From the NCBI GenBank assembly GCA_030158285.1, contig JAOATF010000010.1, positions 1 through 64,000 on the forward strand: a DNA stretch of 64,000 nucleotides, written 5' to 3'. Origin of the DNA: Hyphomonadaceae bacterium (GTDB lineage: Bacteria; Pseudomonadota; Alphaproteobacteria; Caulobacterales; Hyphomonadaceae). The notes beneath the pieces are model-generated. The model saw only the letters and a list, made by a program, of their open reading frames with translations, was not told where the DNA came from and made no database searches. The position numbers and the translations under genes were made by a program. Shown one piece after another: positions 16,924 to 26,449 of this stretch (positions are counted from its first letter, which is position 1; the number at the start of each line of letters is the position of its first letter).

Positions 16924-18579
16924 TTATAGGATACCCGGCAGATCGAGCTTGTGTTCGCGCGCGTAGTCGAGCGCTATGTCGTAGCCGGCATCGGCGTGGC
17001 GCATCACGCCGGTGCCGGGGTCGTTCCACAAAACCCGTTCGAGGCGCCGCGCGGCGTCGTCGGTGCCATCGGCGACAATCACCATCCCCGCATGCTGCGA
17101 ATAACCCATTCCGACTCCGCCGCCATGATGCAGCGAAACCCAGGTCGCGCCCGATGCGGTGTTGAGAAGCGCGTTGAGCAATGGCCAATCGGACACCGCG
17201 TCCGAACCGTCTTTCATCGCTTCAGTTTCCCGGTTGGGACTGGCGACCGACCCGGAATCGAGATGATCGCGACCGATCACGATCGGCGCTTTCAACTCGC
17301 CGTTCCTGACCATTTCGTTGAAGGCCATGCCGAGCCGGTGGCGCTGCCCCAGACCAATCCAGCAAATGCGAGCTGGTAGTCCCTGGAAGTGAATCCGCTC
17401 ACGCGCCATGTCGAGCCAGTTGTGCAGGTGCGGATCGTCTGGGATCAGCTCCTTCACCTTGGCGTCGGTTTTGTGGATATCCTCGGGATCACCCGAAAGC
17501 GCGGCCCAGCGGAACGGCCCCACCCCCCGGCAGAAGAGCGGGCGAATATAGGCGGGTACGAAGCCCGGGAAGTCAAAAGCGTTCTCAACGCCTTCGTCTT
17601 TGGCCACTTGGCGAATGTTGTTGCCATAATCGAAGGTCGGTACGCCAGCGGCCGCGAAATCCAGCATTGCGCGGACCTGGGTTGCCATCGACGCTCGGGC
17701 TGCCTTTTCCACGCCGGCAGGATCTTGCTCGCGCCCGGCCCTCCATTGGTCGAGGGTCCAGCCTTGTGGCAGATAGCCGTTGATCGGATCATGCGCGGAG
17801 GTCTGATCGGTCACTGCGTGGGGGCGCACCCCGCGTGCATAGATTTCGGGAAAGACCTCTGCTGCGTTGCCAAGAAGGCCAACAGAGATTGGCTTCCTAG
17901 CATTTGCGATGATCTCCAGCGCCTCATCGAGGTTATCAGTCTGCCGATCAATATAGCCGGTTCGCAACCGCATCTCGATGCGCGAAGGCTGGCATTCAAC
18001 AGCAAGGCAGGATGCCCCCGCCATCGTCGCGGCCAGCGGTTGTGCGCCGCCCATGCCGCCCAGCCCACCGGTTAGAATCCACTTGCCTGCGAGGTCACCG
18101 CCATAGTGTTGGCGGCCCATCTCGACGAAGGTCTCATACGTGCCCTGCACGATGCCTTGCGACCCGATGTAGATCCACGAGCCCGCCGTCATCTGGCCAT
18201 ACATCATCAGCCCGGCGCGATCCAGTTCATGGAAATGCTCCCATGTCGCCCATTCAGGCACGAGGTTGGAATTAGCGAGCAATACACGCGGCGCATCCTT
18301 GTGGGTTTGGAACACGCCGACCGGCTTGCCCGACTGGATCAGCAAGGTCTGGTCATCCTCCAGCCGCATGAGCGTCGCCACGATCTGGTCAAAGCATTTC
18401 CAATTGCGCGCGGCGCGGCCAATGCCGCCATAAACCACCAGCGAAGCTGGGTCCTCGGCAACATCGGGATCAAGGTTGTTCATCAACATCCGCAGCGGCG
18501 CCTCTGTCAGCCAGGATTTGGCGCTGAGAGCAGCGCCGTGCGCGGCGCGAATCACGCGCGCGTTATCAAGACGGTTCAT
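16924..18579 (-). CDS. hutU: Urocanate hydratase
   Basis: A 551-residue urocanase, the usual family length, converting urocanate to imidazolonepropionate (EC 4.2.1.49), step 2 of histidine breakdown, with tightly bound NAD+ in the cytoplasm. Recognisable are [12 protein letters not shown] (NAD-binding Gly-rich loop), the region [15 protein letters not shown] with the conserved active-site Cys, and GLGQRHRLG. Its ATG overlaps the hutG stop by 4 bases. It is the fourth gene of hutI-hutH-hutG-hutU-amidohydrolase-MFS, read leftward from the HutC operator. Confidence 0.97.
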   Translation of the reverse strand: MNRLDNARVIRAAHGAALSAKSWLTEAPLRMLMNNLDPDVAEDPASLVVYGGIGRAARNWKCFDQIVATLMRLEDDQTLLIQSGKPVGVFQTHKDAPRVLLANSNLVPEWATWEHFHELDRAGLMMYGQMTAGSWIYIGSQGIVQGTYETFVEMGRQHYGGDLAGKWILTGGLGGMGGAQPLAATMAGASCLAVECQPSRIEMRLRTGYIDRQTDNLDEALEIIANARKPISVGLLGNAAEVFPEIYARGVRPHAVTDQTSAHDPINGYLPQGWTLDQWRAGREQDPAGVEKAARASMATQVRAMLDFAAAGVPTFDYGNNIRQVAKDEGVENAFDFPGFVPAYIRPLFCRGVGPFRWAALSGDPEDIHKTDAKVKELIPDDPHLHNWLDMARERIHFQGLPARICWIGLGQRHRLGMAFNEMVRNGELKAPIVIGRDHLDSGSVASPNRETEAMKDGSDAVSDWPLLNALLNTASGATWVSLHHGGGVGMGYSQHAGMVIVADGTDDAARRLERVLWNDPGTGVMRHADAGYDIALDYAREHKLDLPGIL

Positions 18580-19370
18580 GTCTGATCCTTCGCAAAGTCG
18601 AGACAGGTGGTAAGAATCGATCGGAGCTTGGCCTGCAGTGGTGCAGCGCGGTCAGCCTGCCAGACGGGTGGCCAGGGGCCCGCCTCATCCGCATAGCCCC
18701 GGATCGCCAGCTCCATCTGCACCGCATGGATGCCGCGCGCTGGATCGCCATAATGTCGGGTGATCCAGCCTCCCTTGAAGCGGCCATTGACTGCACAACT
18801 ATCGCTTCCGCAGATTGCTACCATTGCAGCGGCCAGCGCTTTGGCGCAGCTCGCATCGTCGTAAGTGCCGACGTTGAATTGAGGTAATTCGCCTTGGAAC
18901 AGGCGCGGCACATGGCTCCGGATGGAATGCGCGTCGTAAAGGACAATCGCAGGGTGCCGCTCGCGCAGTCGAGCAATCTGCTCGCGCAGCACAGCGTGAT
19001 AAGGTTCAAAATAGACCACGCGCCGACGCTCAATTTCCGTAGCATCTGGCTCAGCCCCCGCCGCATAGAGCGCCTCGCCGTCAAAGGTTGTGACAGGACA
19101 CAGCCCAGTCGTCGCCTGCCCCGGATAAAGCGACTGCCCCGATGGATCACGGTTTAGATCGATCACGGTGCGCGAGATGCAGCTATGCACGACAGTCGCG
19201 CCCAGGTCCGCCGCAAAGGCATAAAGGCGGTCAACATGATGGTCCGCATCCCGCCGCGCCAGATCGAGCGAGAGCAACCCGGAAATCTCGTCGGGAATGA
19301 TGGTCCCGGCGTGGGGAACGCTGACAATCAGCGGCCCGTCGCCTTGCGTGACGGCAAGCCAGCTGGTCAT
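18576..19370 (-). CDS. hutG: N-formylglutamate deformylase
   Basis: A 264-residue N-formylglutamate amidohydrolase (EC 3.5.1.68), which releases formate and glutamate in the last step of the five-step hut route. [12 protein letters not shown] at the N-terminus carries a metal-ligand His, DHHVDRLY follows, and VIDLNRDP and [11 protein letters not shown] are typical. Its presence with hutF rather than a formiminoglutamase fixes the pathway type: formimidoylglutamate to formylglutamate to glutamate. It overlaps hutH and hutU by 4 bases each, indicating coupled translation. Confidence 0.95.
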   Translation of the reverse strand: MTSWLAVTQGDGPLIVSVPHAGTIIPDEISGLLSLDLARRDADHHVDRLYAFAADLGATVVHSCISRTVIDLNRDPSGQSLYPGQATTGLCPVTTFDGEALYAAGAEPDATEIERRRVVYFEPYHAVLREQIARLRERHPAIVLYDAHSIRSHVPRLFQGELPQFNVGTYDDASCAKALAAAMVAICGSDSCAVNGRFKGGWITRHYGDPARGIHAVQMELAIRGYADEAGPWPPVWQADRAAPLQAKLRSILTTCLDFAKDQT

Positions 19371-20887
19371 TCGACCTCCGGCAATGTGGCCAGCGCCGCA
19401 AGTTTCCCAGAAGATATCAGTCTCTGCGCGTGGACAATATCGGGATGAAAATACCGGTCTCCGTCGAGAGCGGGAACGGTCGCGCGCAGCAAGGCGCGCG
19501 CGGATTCGAGCGTGTCGCTTGATTTGAGCGGTGCATGGAAATCACAGCCTTGCGTCGCCGCCAGATATTCGATTGCCAATACACCCGAGACGTTGTCCGC
19601 CATGTCCAGCAATCGCCGCGCGCCGTGGGCGGCCATCGAGACATGATCTTCCTGATTGGCCGATGTCGGGATCGAATCGACGCTCGCTGGATAGGCGCGT
19701 TGCTTGTTTTCGGAAACCAACGCAGCAGCGGTTACCTGCGGGACCATGAAGCCAGAATTGAGACCCGGACGCGTGGTGAGGAAGGCAGGCAGGCCGGACA
19801 GCGCCGGATCGACCAGCATGGCGATCCGACGCTCGGCAATCGAGCCGATCTCGCACAGCGCAATCGCGATCATGTCGGCCGCAAAGGCCACCGGCTCGGC
19901 ATGGAAGTTGCCGCCCGAGAGCGCCTCGTCGGTTTCGGCAAAAATCAGCGGATTGTCGGATACGCCATTGGCTTCGATCAGCAAGGTTGTGGCCGCCTGG
20001 CGAAGCATGTCGAGCACCGCTCCCATCACTTGCGGCTGGCAGCGCAGGCAATAAGGGTCCTGCACGCGGCTATCGCCGTCCAGGTGCGAGGCGCGGATCG
20101 CCGAGCCGCTCATCAACTGGCGGAGCGCCGCCGCCGTTTCGATCTGACCTTTGTGCCCGCGCAGGGCATGAATGCGGAGATCGAATGGCGCGTCGGACCC
20201 TTTGGCGGCCTCGGTGGAAAGCGCGCCGGTCAGCAGTGCCGAAGCAAACAGCCGTTCGGCCTCGAACAATCCCGCCAGCGCGTAGGCGCAGGAGAATTGC
20301 GTGCCATTTAGCAGCGCCAGGCCTTCCTTCGGGCCGAGCACAAGCGGCGACAATCCGGCGTCGGTCAGGGCCTGCAAAGCGGGCGTGCGGACCTCGCCCA
20401 CCCAGATCTCTCCGACGCCGATCATCGCAGCAGCCATATGGGCCAGAGGCGCCAAATCGCCAGAGGCGCCGACCGAACCTTGCGCGGGGATAACCGGGAC
20501 CAGGCCTTTTTCCAGCATGTCCGTGAGCAACTTGACTGTGGTCAGCTGCACGCCCGACGCGCCTTGGGCGAGGCTGGCCAGCTTCAGCGCCATCATCAGC
20601 CGCACAATAGGCTTCGGCATCGGCTTGCCCACGCCTGCCGCGTGGCTCAGCACGATATTACGCTGCAGCGTCAGCAGATCGTCGTCGCTGATCCTGACGC
20701 TGGCCAATTTGCCGAAGCCGGTGTTGATCCCGTAGACAGGCTCATGTCGCGCCAGAATGCGCGCGACCGAAGCGGCGCCGGCAATGATTTTTGCATGGCA
20801 GGACTGATCGAGCACCGGCGTTTCGCCGCGATGGATGCGCCGCCAGTCGGCCAGTGAAACGGCTCCGGCTCTTACGATCGTGCTCAA
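19367..20887 (-). CDS. hutH: Histidine ammonia-lyase
   Basis: A 506-residue HAL/PAL-family enzyme that deaminates L-histidine to urocanate (EC 4.3.1.3), the first step. The Ala-Ser-Gly triad that cyclises to the MIO cofactor is at residues 141-143 in [26 protein letters not shown] near the N-terminus carries the conserved catalytic Tyr, and DNPLIF and NQEDHVSM are also typical. It overlaps hutI and hutG by 4 bases each in the leftward operon. Confidence 0.97.
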   Translation of the reverse strand: MSTIVRAGAVSLADWRRIHRGETPVLDQSCHAKIIAGAASVARILARHEPVYGINTGFGKLASVRISDDDLLTLQRNIVLSHAAGVGKPMPKPIVRLMMALKLASLAQGASGVQLTTVKLLTDMLEKGLVPVIPAQGSVGASGDLAPLAHMAAAMIGVGEIWVGEVRTPALQALTDAGLSPLVLGPKEGLALLNGTQFSCAYALAGLFEAERLFASALLTGALSTEAAKGSDAPFDLRIHALRGHKGQIETAAALRQLMSGSAIRASHLDGDSRVQDPYCLRCQPQVMGAVLDMLRQAATTLLIEANGVSDNPLIFAETDEALSGGNFHAEPVAFAADMIAIALCEIGSIAERRIAMLVDPALSGLPAFLTTRPGLNSGFMVPQVTAAALVSENKQRAYPASVDSIPTSANQEDHVSMAAHGARRLLDMADNVSGVLAIEYLAATQGCDFHAPLKSSDTLESARALLRATVPALDGDRYFHPDIVHAQRLISSGKLAALATLPEVE

Positions 20888-22095
20888 TGCCGCCTCCAGA
20901 CGCGTTGATGGAGCGGGTTGGCGCCTATACGGTAGACCAACTCCGCCGGGCGCTCGATGTCCCAGATTGCGAGATCGCAGGATTTGCCCACTTCAAGCGT
21001 GCCGACCTGATCGAGAATCCCGAGCGCGCGGGCGGCCTCGCGGGTGATCCCGGCGAGGCATTCCTCGACGGTCAGTCGGAACAGCGTTGCGCCCAGGTTC
21101 ATTGCCAGCAATAGCGAGGAAAGCGGCGAGGTGCCAGGATTGCAGTCGGTGGCCAGCGCCATTGGCACGCCCGCTGCACGCAGCTTGGCGATGGGCGGCG
21201 GCAAGGTTTCTCGCGTGAAGTAATAGGCCCCCGGGAGCAGGACAGCGACCGTTCCTGCGCATGCCATCGCCGCGACTCCTGCATCATCCAGATGTTCGAG
21301 ATGATCTGCCGACAGTGCGCCATAGCGCGCTGCAAGCGCCGCCCCGTGGCTGTTGGAGAGCTGCTCGGCGTGGAGCTTCACCGGCAAATCGTGTGCTTTC
21401 GCGGCCTGGAACACGCGTTCGATCTGGGCTGGAGTAAAGCCGATCGATTCACAAAATCCGTCGACCGCATCAGCTAGCCCGGCCCGCGCAGCCGCGGGGA
21501 TGATCGCATCGCAAATATGGGCAACATAGCCATCGGCGTCGCCTGCAAACTCGGGGGGCAGGGCGTGAGCGGCGAGCAGGCTGGTCTTGACCATCACGCC
21601 TCGCGCTTCACCCAAGCGGCGGGCGGCGCGGAGCATCTTCAGCTCGTCATCGAGCGAAAGGCCATAGCCCGATTTGATCTCGATGGTTGTCACGCCCTCG
21701 GCGATCAGGGCATCCAGCCGAGGCACGGCGGCTTCAACGAGCTCCGCCTCGCTTGCCGCGCGCGTTGCCTTCATGGTCGAGACTATGCCGCCGCCTGCGA
21801 GAGCAATCTCTTCATAGCTTGCCCCTGCCAGCCGCAGCTCGAACTCATGTGCGCGGTCGCTGGCGTGAACCAGATGGGTGTGGCAATCGATCAGCCCCGG
21901 GGTGATCCAGCGGCGCGCGCAGTCGACCACTTCCGCAGCGCGAAACGCAGGGGCCTCCGTTCTGGAGCCGACGTATACGATCTGGCTGTCCTGGCAGGCG
22001 ATCACACCGTCTTCCACGACACCCGAAGCGGCCATGGTGGCGAGCCGGGCGTTCTGCCAAAGGCGGTCACACGAGAGGACAGACTCGCTGTTCAT
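20884..22095 (-). CDS. hutI: Imidazolonepropionase
   Basis: A 403-residue amidohydrolase converting imidazolonepropionate to formimidoylglutamate (EC 3.5.2.7). The metal motif [20 protein letters not shown] with AGGGI is diagnostic. [15 protein letters not shown] and TDCNPGTSP follow in family order. It is the first gene of the leftward hut operon, and its start is 27 bp from the palindromic HutC-like operator. It overlaps hutH by 4 bases. Confidence 0.96.
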   Translation of the reverse strand: MNSESVLSCDRLWQNARLATMAASGVVEDGVIACQDSQIVYVGSRTEAPAFRAAEVVDCARRWITPGLIDCHTHLVHASDRAHEFELRLAGASYEEIALAGGGIVSTMKATRAASEAELVEAAVPRLDALIAEGVTTIEIKSGYGLSLDDELKMLRAARRLGEARGVMVKTSLLAAHALPPEFAGDADGYVAHICDAIIPAAARAGLADAVDGFCESIGFTPAQIERVFQAAKAHDLPVKLHAEQLSNSHGAALAARYGALSADHLEHLDDAGVAAMACAGTVAVLLPGAYYFTRETLPPPIAKLRAAGVPMALATDCNPGTSPLSSLLLAMNLGATLFRLTVEECLAGITREAARALGILDQVGTLEVGKSCDLAIWDIERPAELVYRIGANPLHQRVWRRH

Positions 22096-22121
22096 GCGCT
22101 TAAGAGTTGCAGATAGACCAT

Positions 22122-22139
22122 ATTATGTCTAGACATAAT
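22122..22139. promoter_or_regulatory. Palindromic operator, probable HutC site
   Basis: ATTATGTCTAGACATAAT is an 18-bp perfect palindrome in the 67-bp gap between hutI and hutF, which diverge from it. HutC-type GntR regulators bind short palindromes in hut promoters and are released by urocanate in the characterised systems. One site could control both units, including hutC itself. The palindrome is seen directly; HutC binding is inference. Confidence 0.75.
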
Positions 22140-22162
22140 GTGATCCTTCGTAGGGAGTCTTG

Positions 22163-23518
22163 ATGTCCGCTTTCTGGTCCACAACGGCACTGCTCCCCAG
22201 CGGGTGGGCGAAAAATGTCCGTTTCAAAGTGGCGGACGGGCTGATTGCGTCGATTGAAACAGATGTGCCCGCCGGGAGTGGCGACGAAATCCACCAGATC
22301 ACTCTGCCTGGCATGGCCAATGTTCACAGCCACGCCTTTCAGCGCGGCATGGCGGGCCTGGCCGAACACCGCGGGGGCAACAGCAACGACAATTTCTGGA
22401 GCTGGCGCGAGGTTATGTACCGCTTCCTCGATCGGCTGACCCCCGACGACATGGGAGCAATCGCTGCAATGGCGTATGCGGAGATGCTCGAAACGGGCTA
22501 CACGCACGTCGGCGAATTTCATTATCTGCACAACGATGCCGCTGGACGGGCCTATGATGACCCAGCCGAACTCGCCGCGCGAATTGTTGCTGCTGCCCAA
22601 GCAACTGGCATCGGCCTGACATTGCTTCCCGTGTTCTACGCCCACAGCAATTTCGGCGGCGAAGCGCCGAACCACGGCCAGCGGCGCTTCATCAAGGGCG
22701 TCGATGGTTTCGCGCACCTGCTCGACGCTTGCCGTTCGCTGCTCTCAAACGGCGATCAACTTGGGATCGCTCCGCACAGCCTGCGCGCAGTGACACCCGA
22801 CGAACTTTCCGCACTGATCGCCATGCATCCTCAGGGTCCGATCCATATTCATGCAGCTGAGCAGCAAAAGGAAGTGCATGACAGTCTGGCTTTTTCAGGC
22901 AAGCGGCCGGTGGAATGGCTGCTTGATGCCGCCGCGCTGGATGATCGCTGGTGCCTGATCCATGCAACCCACATGACCGATGCAGAAACCGATGCGCTGG
23001 CCGCAAGCGGCGCCGTTGCCGGGCTTTGTCCGATAACCGAGGCCAATCTGGGCGACGGGATCTTCCCGGCCTTGCGTTTCCTGGAAGCGGGCGGGCGGAT
23101 CGGTATAGGCACTGATTCGAACGTCTTGATCGACCCGGCCCAGGAATTGCGAGGCCTGGAATACAGCCAGCGCCTTTTGCATCAGGCGCGCAATGTTTTG
23201 GCAAGCGACACTCACCCCTCCGTTGCGCGGCGCCTATTCGAAGAAACGATCGCGGGAGGAGCGCAAGCCATGGGCATCGCGCCCGGGCTGGCCGTGGGTC
23301 ATGCAGCCGATTTCGTGACCCTGAACTCCGGTCATCCGGCGCTCTATGGCCGCCACGGTGATCAGCTCCTGGACGGTTGGATTTTTGCGGCGCGCAACAG
23401 CTGCATCGACACGGTCTGGAAGCGCGGACGACAATTAGTATCGCGGGGCCTTCACAAGGATAGCGCGGCCGTGACGGCGCGCTACCTAGAGGTGGTGGAA
23501 GGGATCATGGCCGAATGA
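22163..23518 (+). CDS. hutF: Formimidoylglutamate deiminase
   Basis: A 451-residue amidohydrolase that hydrolyses N-formimidoyl-L-glutamate to N-formylglutamate and ammonia (EC 3.5.3.13), step 4 of the five-step pathway. Motifs are NVHSHAFQRGMAGLAE (metal His pair), IHIHAAEQ and GIGTDSN. The track starts one codon earlier at a TTG; I prefer the ATG at 22163, which has GGGAG a few bases upstream. It is divergent from hutI and overlaps hutC by 4 bases, so hutF-hutC is a two-gene unit. Confidence 0.96.
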   Translation: MSAFWSTTALLPSGWAKNVRFKVADGLIASIETDVPAGSGDEIHQITLPGMANVHSHAFQRGMAGLAEHRGGNSNDNFWSWREVMYRFLDRLTPDDMGAIAAMAYAEMLETGYTHVGEFHYLHNDAAGRAYDDPAELAARIVAAAQATGIGLTLLPVFYAHSNFGGEAPNHGQRRFIKGVDGFAHLLDACRSLLSNGDQLGIAPHSLRAVTPDELSALIAMHPQGPIHIHAAEQQKEVHDSLAFSGKRPVEWLLDAAALDDRWCLIHATHMTDAETDALAASGAVAGLCPITEANLGDGIFPALRFLEAGGRIGIGTDSNVLIDPAQELRGLEYSQRLLHQARNVLASDTHPSVARRLFEETIAGGAQAMGIAPGLAVGHAADFVTLNSGHPALYGRHGDQLLDGWIFAARNSCIDTVWKRGRQLVSRGLHKDSAAVTARYLEVVEGIMAE

Positions 23519-24210
23519 CCATTGCGGAACGAATCCGCTCGGAGATCGAAGAGCGCATTGCCTCAGGCGAATGGTCGCCGGGCCATCGCATTCCCTTCGA
23601 GCACGAGCTCGTCGCCCAATATGGCTGCGCACGAGCAACCGTTGGCACGGCGCTTACCGCGCTCGTCCGCACCGGCCTGCTCGAACGACGGCGCAAGGCG
23701 GGAACTTTTGTAGCCTATCCGCACGTGCAATCCGCCGTACTCGACATTCCAGACATTGGCAAAGCCATCGCCGAGCGCACTGGCAGCTACCGCTTTGACC
23801 TGCTGGCCTCAGACATCCGCCAGGACGACGGCCTCAGCGGAAATTTTGCCAGCGGAACCCGACTTCGGCGCCTTGTTGGCATACATCAGGGCCAGGATGG
23901 TCCGTTCGCGTTTGAAGACCGTCTGATCAGTCTTGATAGCGTGCCAGCAGCGCGCGATGCAGACTTCACCGTCCAATCCCCCAGTTCCTGGCTGATCCAG
24001 TCCGTGCCCTGGACACAGGCCAGGCACCGGATCAGTGCGGTCGGCGCCAGTGCAGAAGTCAGCACCCATCTCGCCATTCCGCGCTACACGCCTTGCCTGC
24101 TGGTCGAACGCTGGACCTGGCGCACCGGGGAACCGGTCACCTATGTATGCCAGACATTCCGTGGAGATCGGTTCGATCTGGTTGCGACCTTTACGCCGGA
24201 AGGGCGCTGA
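23515..24210 (+). CDS. hutC: GntR-family histidine utilisation repressor
   Basis: A 231-residue regulator with an N-terminal winged helix (AERIRSEIEERIASGEWSPG, then ARATVGTALTAL, GLLERRRKAGTF) and a UTRA-type effector domain ending VTYVCQTFRGDRFDL. HutC proteins repress hut operons and respond to urocanate. Its start lies in the ATGA overlap with hutF. The palindrome at 22122 between the two divergent hut units is the obvious target. Confidence 0.93.
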   Translation: MTIAERIRSEIEERIASGEWSPGHRIPFEHELVAQYGCARATVGTALTALVRTGLLERRRKAGTFVAYPHVQSAVLDIPDIGKAIAERTGSYRFDLLASDIRQDDGLSGNFASGTRLRRLVGIHQGQDGPFAFEDRLISLDSVPAARDADFTVQSPSSWLIQSVPWTQARHRISAVGASAEVSTHLAIPRYTPCLLVERWTWRTGEPVTYVCQTFRGDRFDLVATFTPEGR

Positions 24211-24819
24211 GATGAGAGAGCGGTGAAGGATGACGGCATGAAACCATTTGGCCATTCATGCTCGGCATACTCATCACGTCACGGCGCTCGAATGGCGACC
24301 ACACGCCGCCTCCAGCTCCATCAGCCCCTCGGCCGCGAAGGCGATCATGTCGCGCAGGAATTGGGCGTCGGGGCTCTTCTCGAGGAGCGTACGAAGCGCC
24401 ATCGAGTCGCCTGTCAAGGATGCGTGCTCGGTTCAGGTTGCTGGCGTTGCAACCCAACCCTGACGGCGATTTCCGGTGACGACCCAGCGCAAGGGTCGGC
24501 GCAGGTAGACTCTTGTGGTCCGCGCCCCGCCGCTCGCAAAGCTCCTACGCCCCGTCCGGGGACACGACCCATGCTTACGTCGGCGCATTTGTACTCGCAA
24601 CAGCGGCCTTTCTCGGCCTGTTCTGGCGCGGCTAGAGCCAAAGGCGCAAGCAAAACACTGCGCAACCATACCAACGACGCCTTTTGGGCGACGTGCTGCC
24701 TGATCGGCGGGGCATCAGCGACCGGCAATTCACGCGCGCCGCTGCCATTGGTAACATCCTGTCTGGCTCGGCGAAGTTGGGGCCGTCTCAGGACGATCCG
24801 ATGTGCCGCTCTTGCTGAA
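24211..24819. other. Non-coding stretch with transposase debris
   Basis: This 609-bp gap between hutC and the serine hydrolase holds the IS256-type remnant listed separately at its left side. The rest has overlapping open frames in several phases that look like shadows. One plus-strand frame around 24511-24634 ends in a hydrophobic stretch (AYVGAFVLATAAFLGLFW) before a stop, possibly the tail of a lost membrane protein. I cannot assign it. Confidence 0.4.
24274..24402 (-). pseudogene. IS256-family transposase, N-terminal remnant
   Basis: From the ATG at 24402 the minus strand reads MALRTLLEKSPDAQFLRDM, then IAFAAEGLMELEAACGRH, and stops after 42 residues. This matches the N-terminus of IS256-group (Mutator-like) transposases, which run to about 400 residues. 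The DDE catalytic part is absent, so only a relic is left. It is too short for the ORF track. Confidence 0.65.
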
Positions 24820-26112
24820 TCAAGGCGCTGTTGCTGGTCTTCGGCGCCAGCGGAGTGCCACAAACGCCGCGACGATGATGATGACGGCCCAGCCAATGAG
24901 CAGGCCAGTCAAGCTCGATGTCACCTCAGACAGCACGGTCAAGACATCGACTTGCCCAGCATTCCAAAAGACCCATTCGCCCCCAATTTCCGTCGCCAGA
25001 AGCCGCGTGCCAGTCTCGAGGACGATGATGCCATTGCCGGTGTCCGGATCGACGCGGGCAGTCGTGTTGATCGCTGGAGAATTGTCGCCGTCATGACCGA
25101 CTATGAGGCCTCCCGTCGGGTTCGGCGCATAGAGTATCTGGCCGAGTCCCCAAATCGGCGCGCCGTAGCGGCTGGCCTCCACAGCGCGCATCGCCAACAC
25201 TGTCTCAGGCCTCAACACACCCCGACCGGGCAGGGCGCCGTCAGGGCCCGAGCCTTGTGCCTGGACAAAGAGCACCAGGTCATTGACCGATGTGTAGAGC
25301 GACGCCGCCGCGAGAGCGGTAAAACTGAAATGCGTGGCTTCGGCGCCGTCGGGCGCATAGAACGTTGCGACGCGCGGCCGCGTGGCGTCGTCGAGCACAA
25401 ACGTCGACTGCGTCATGCCCAAGGGTATCAGCACGGCGGTCCGCATGTAGTCGTTGAAGGATTCACCGGAGACTTCTTCAACAAGCAGCTGCAACAGCGT
25501 GTATCCGCCGCCGGAATAGCGCCAGTCCGTTCCCGGCTCGTATCCGACAATCACCGCGCCATCCGCGCCGGGGGATCGATCCGCGGCGCGTGTGAGTGAT
25601 TGCTCCAGCGTCTGGATCGGTTGACCAGGTGCGAAGCCACCGTACCCAAGACCGTCGGTCAATCCGGCTGTATGGCTCAAGATCCGTCGCACGGTTACAT
25701 CGCTATTGTAGGGGCTGGCTGGCAGCGCCCAACGCTTAAGATACCGCGAGACTGGCGCATCCAGGTCGAGACGACCTTGCTCAACCAGCTTCATGACGCC
25801 CCACGCAGTCACCCACTTGCTGAGCGAAGCGACCTGAAAAAGGCTGTCGCCGTTGACCGGTGCGCCGATCGACTGGAAGTGGGTCGCCACGACGCGGCCG
25901 TGTTCGACCAGCGCGAAGGCCGCGTTGCCCCGGCTTTCCTTGTCGAGTTTCGCTGAAGCGGCCGCGGCGAACGCCGGGGCATCGCCGCGCGGCGCCAAAG
26001 GCTGACGAAGCCAGCCGCCTAACGCGTTGCCTCCGACAAGCACAGCCCACAGCAAGAGGGCAACGATCGTCAGTCCGCCTGCGACCAGTATCCTTCTCAT
26101 CGCCAGACTCAT
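24820..26112 (-). CDS. Membrane-anchored serine hydrolase (beta-lactamase class C / PBP-like)
   Basis: A roughly 430-residue protein. Residues 5-30 form a transmembrane or signal segment (RRILVAGGLTIVALLLWAVLV), and the C-terminus has another hydrophobic helix followed by RWRRRP. The nucleophile motif SLSK (SxxK) and a YSGGGY motif in place of YxN identify the class-C/esterase EstB-like family. I place the start at 26112 (26100 also possible) because the track start 56 codons upstream adds no family sequence. Substrate unknown; D-amino-acid peptidase or esterase activity is as likely as anything, and there is no sign of a resistance role. It is divergent from the Sel1 gene. Confidence 0.82.
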   Translation of the reverse strand: MSLAMRRILVAGGLTIVALLLWAVLVGGNALGGWLRQPLAPRGDAPAFAAAASAKLDKESRGNAAFALVEHGRVVATHFQSIGAPVNGDSLFQVASLSKWVTAWGVMKLVEQGRLDLDAPVSRYLKRWALPASPYNSDVTVRRILSHTAGLTDGLGYGGFAPGQPIQTLEQSLTRAADRSPGADGAVIVGYEPGTDWRYSGGGYTLLQLLVEEVSGESFNDYMRTAVLIPLGMTQSTFVLDDATRPRVATFYAPDGAEATHFSFTALAAASLYTSVNDLVLFVQAQGSGPDGALPGRGVLRPETVLAMRAVEASRYGAPIWGLGQILYAPNPTGGLIVGHDGDNSPAINTTARVDPDTGNGIIVLETGTRLLATEIGGEWVFWNAGQVDVLTVLSEVTSSLTGLLIGWAVIIIVAAFVALRWRRRPATAP

Positions 26113-26449
26113 TTCACGGCAACCGAAAGGTGGCAATCCGAGCGCCGCCGCGGGCGCGCTGTCGGCGACGTCTGATGTTACCTGCAGGGAATGGGCGGAC
26201 GGCAACTGACGTGAGCAACCTCGCCATAGGTAACGCTGTTGCCGGCTCGGCGTTCGTGGCCCACAGGTATCGTTCGTCATTCAACGTTGGGGAGGCCCGA
26301 AATCCTGGGGCAGGTCAATTTCGGCGACGCACCTCGATATGCCGCAGCGTGTCGACAGCATCACGACTACATCGCATAAGTGAGACGAAGGTTTTAGGGG
26401 TCTGATTGCACGCTGCGCGACGCTTCCGCAGAAGTAAGGGGAAATTCAG

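Noticed and set aside
24223-25599. 458-aa plus-strand ORF after hutC
   Set aside because: Mostly antisense to the serine hydrolase, low-complexity Arg/Ala composition, no recognisable motif.
24820-26112. Beta-lactamase resistance gene
   Set aside because: It has SxxK and a YSGG-type motif, but also membrane anchoring and family features common to esterases and peptidases; nothing supports antibiotic hydrolysis.
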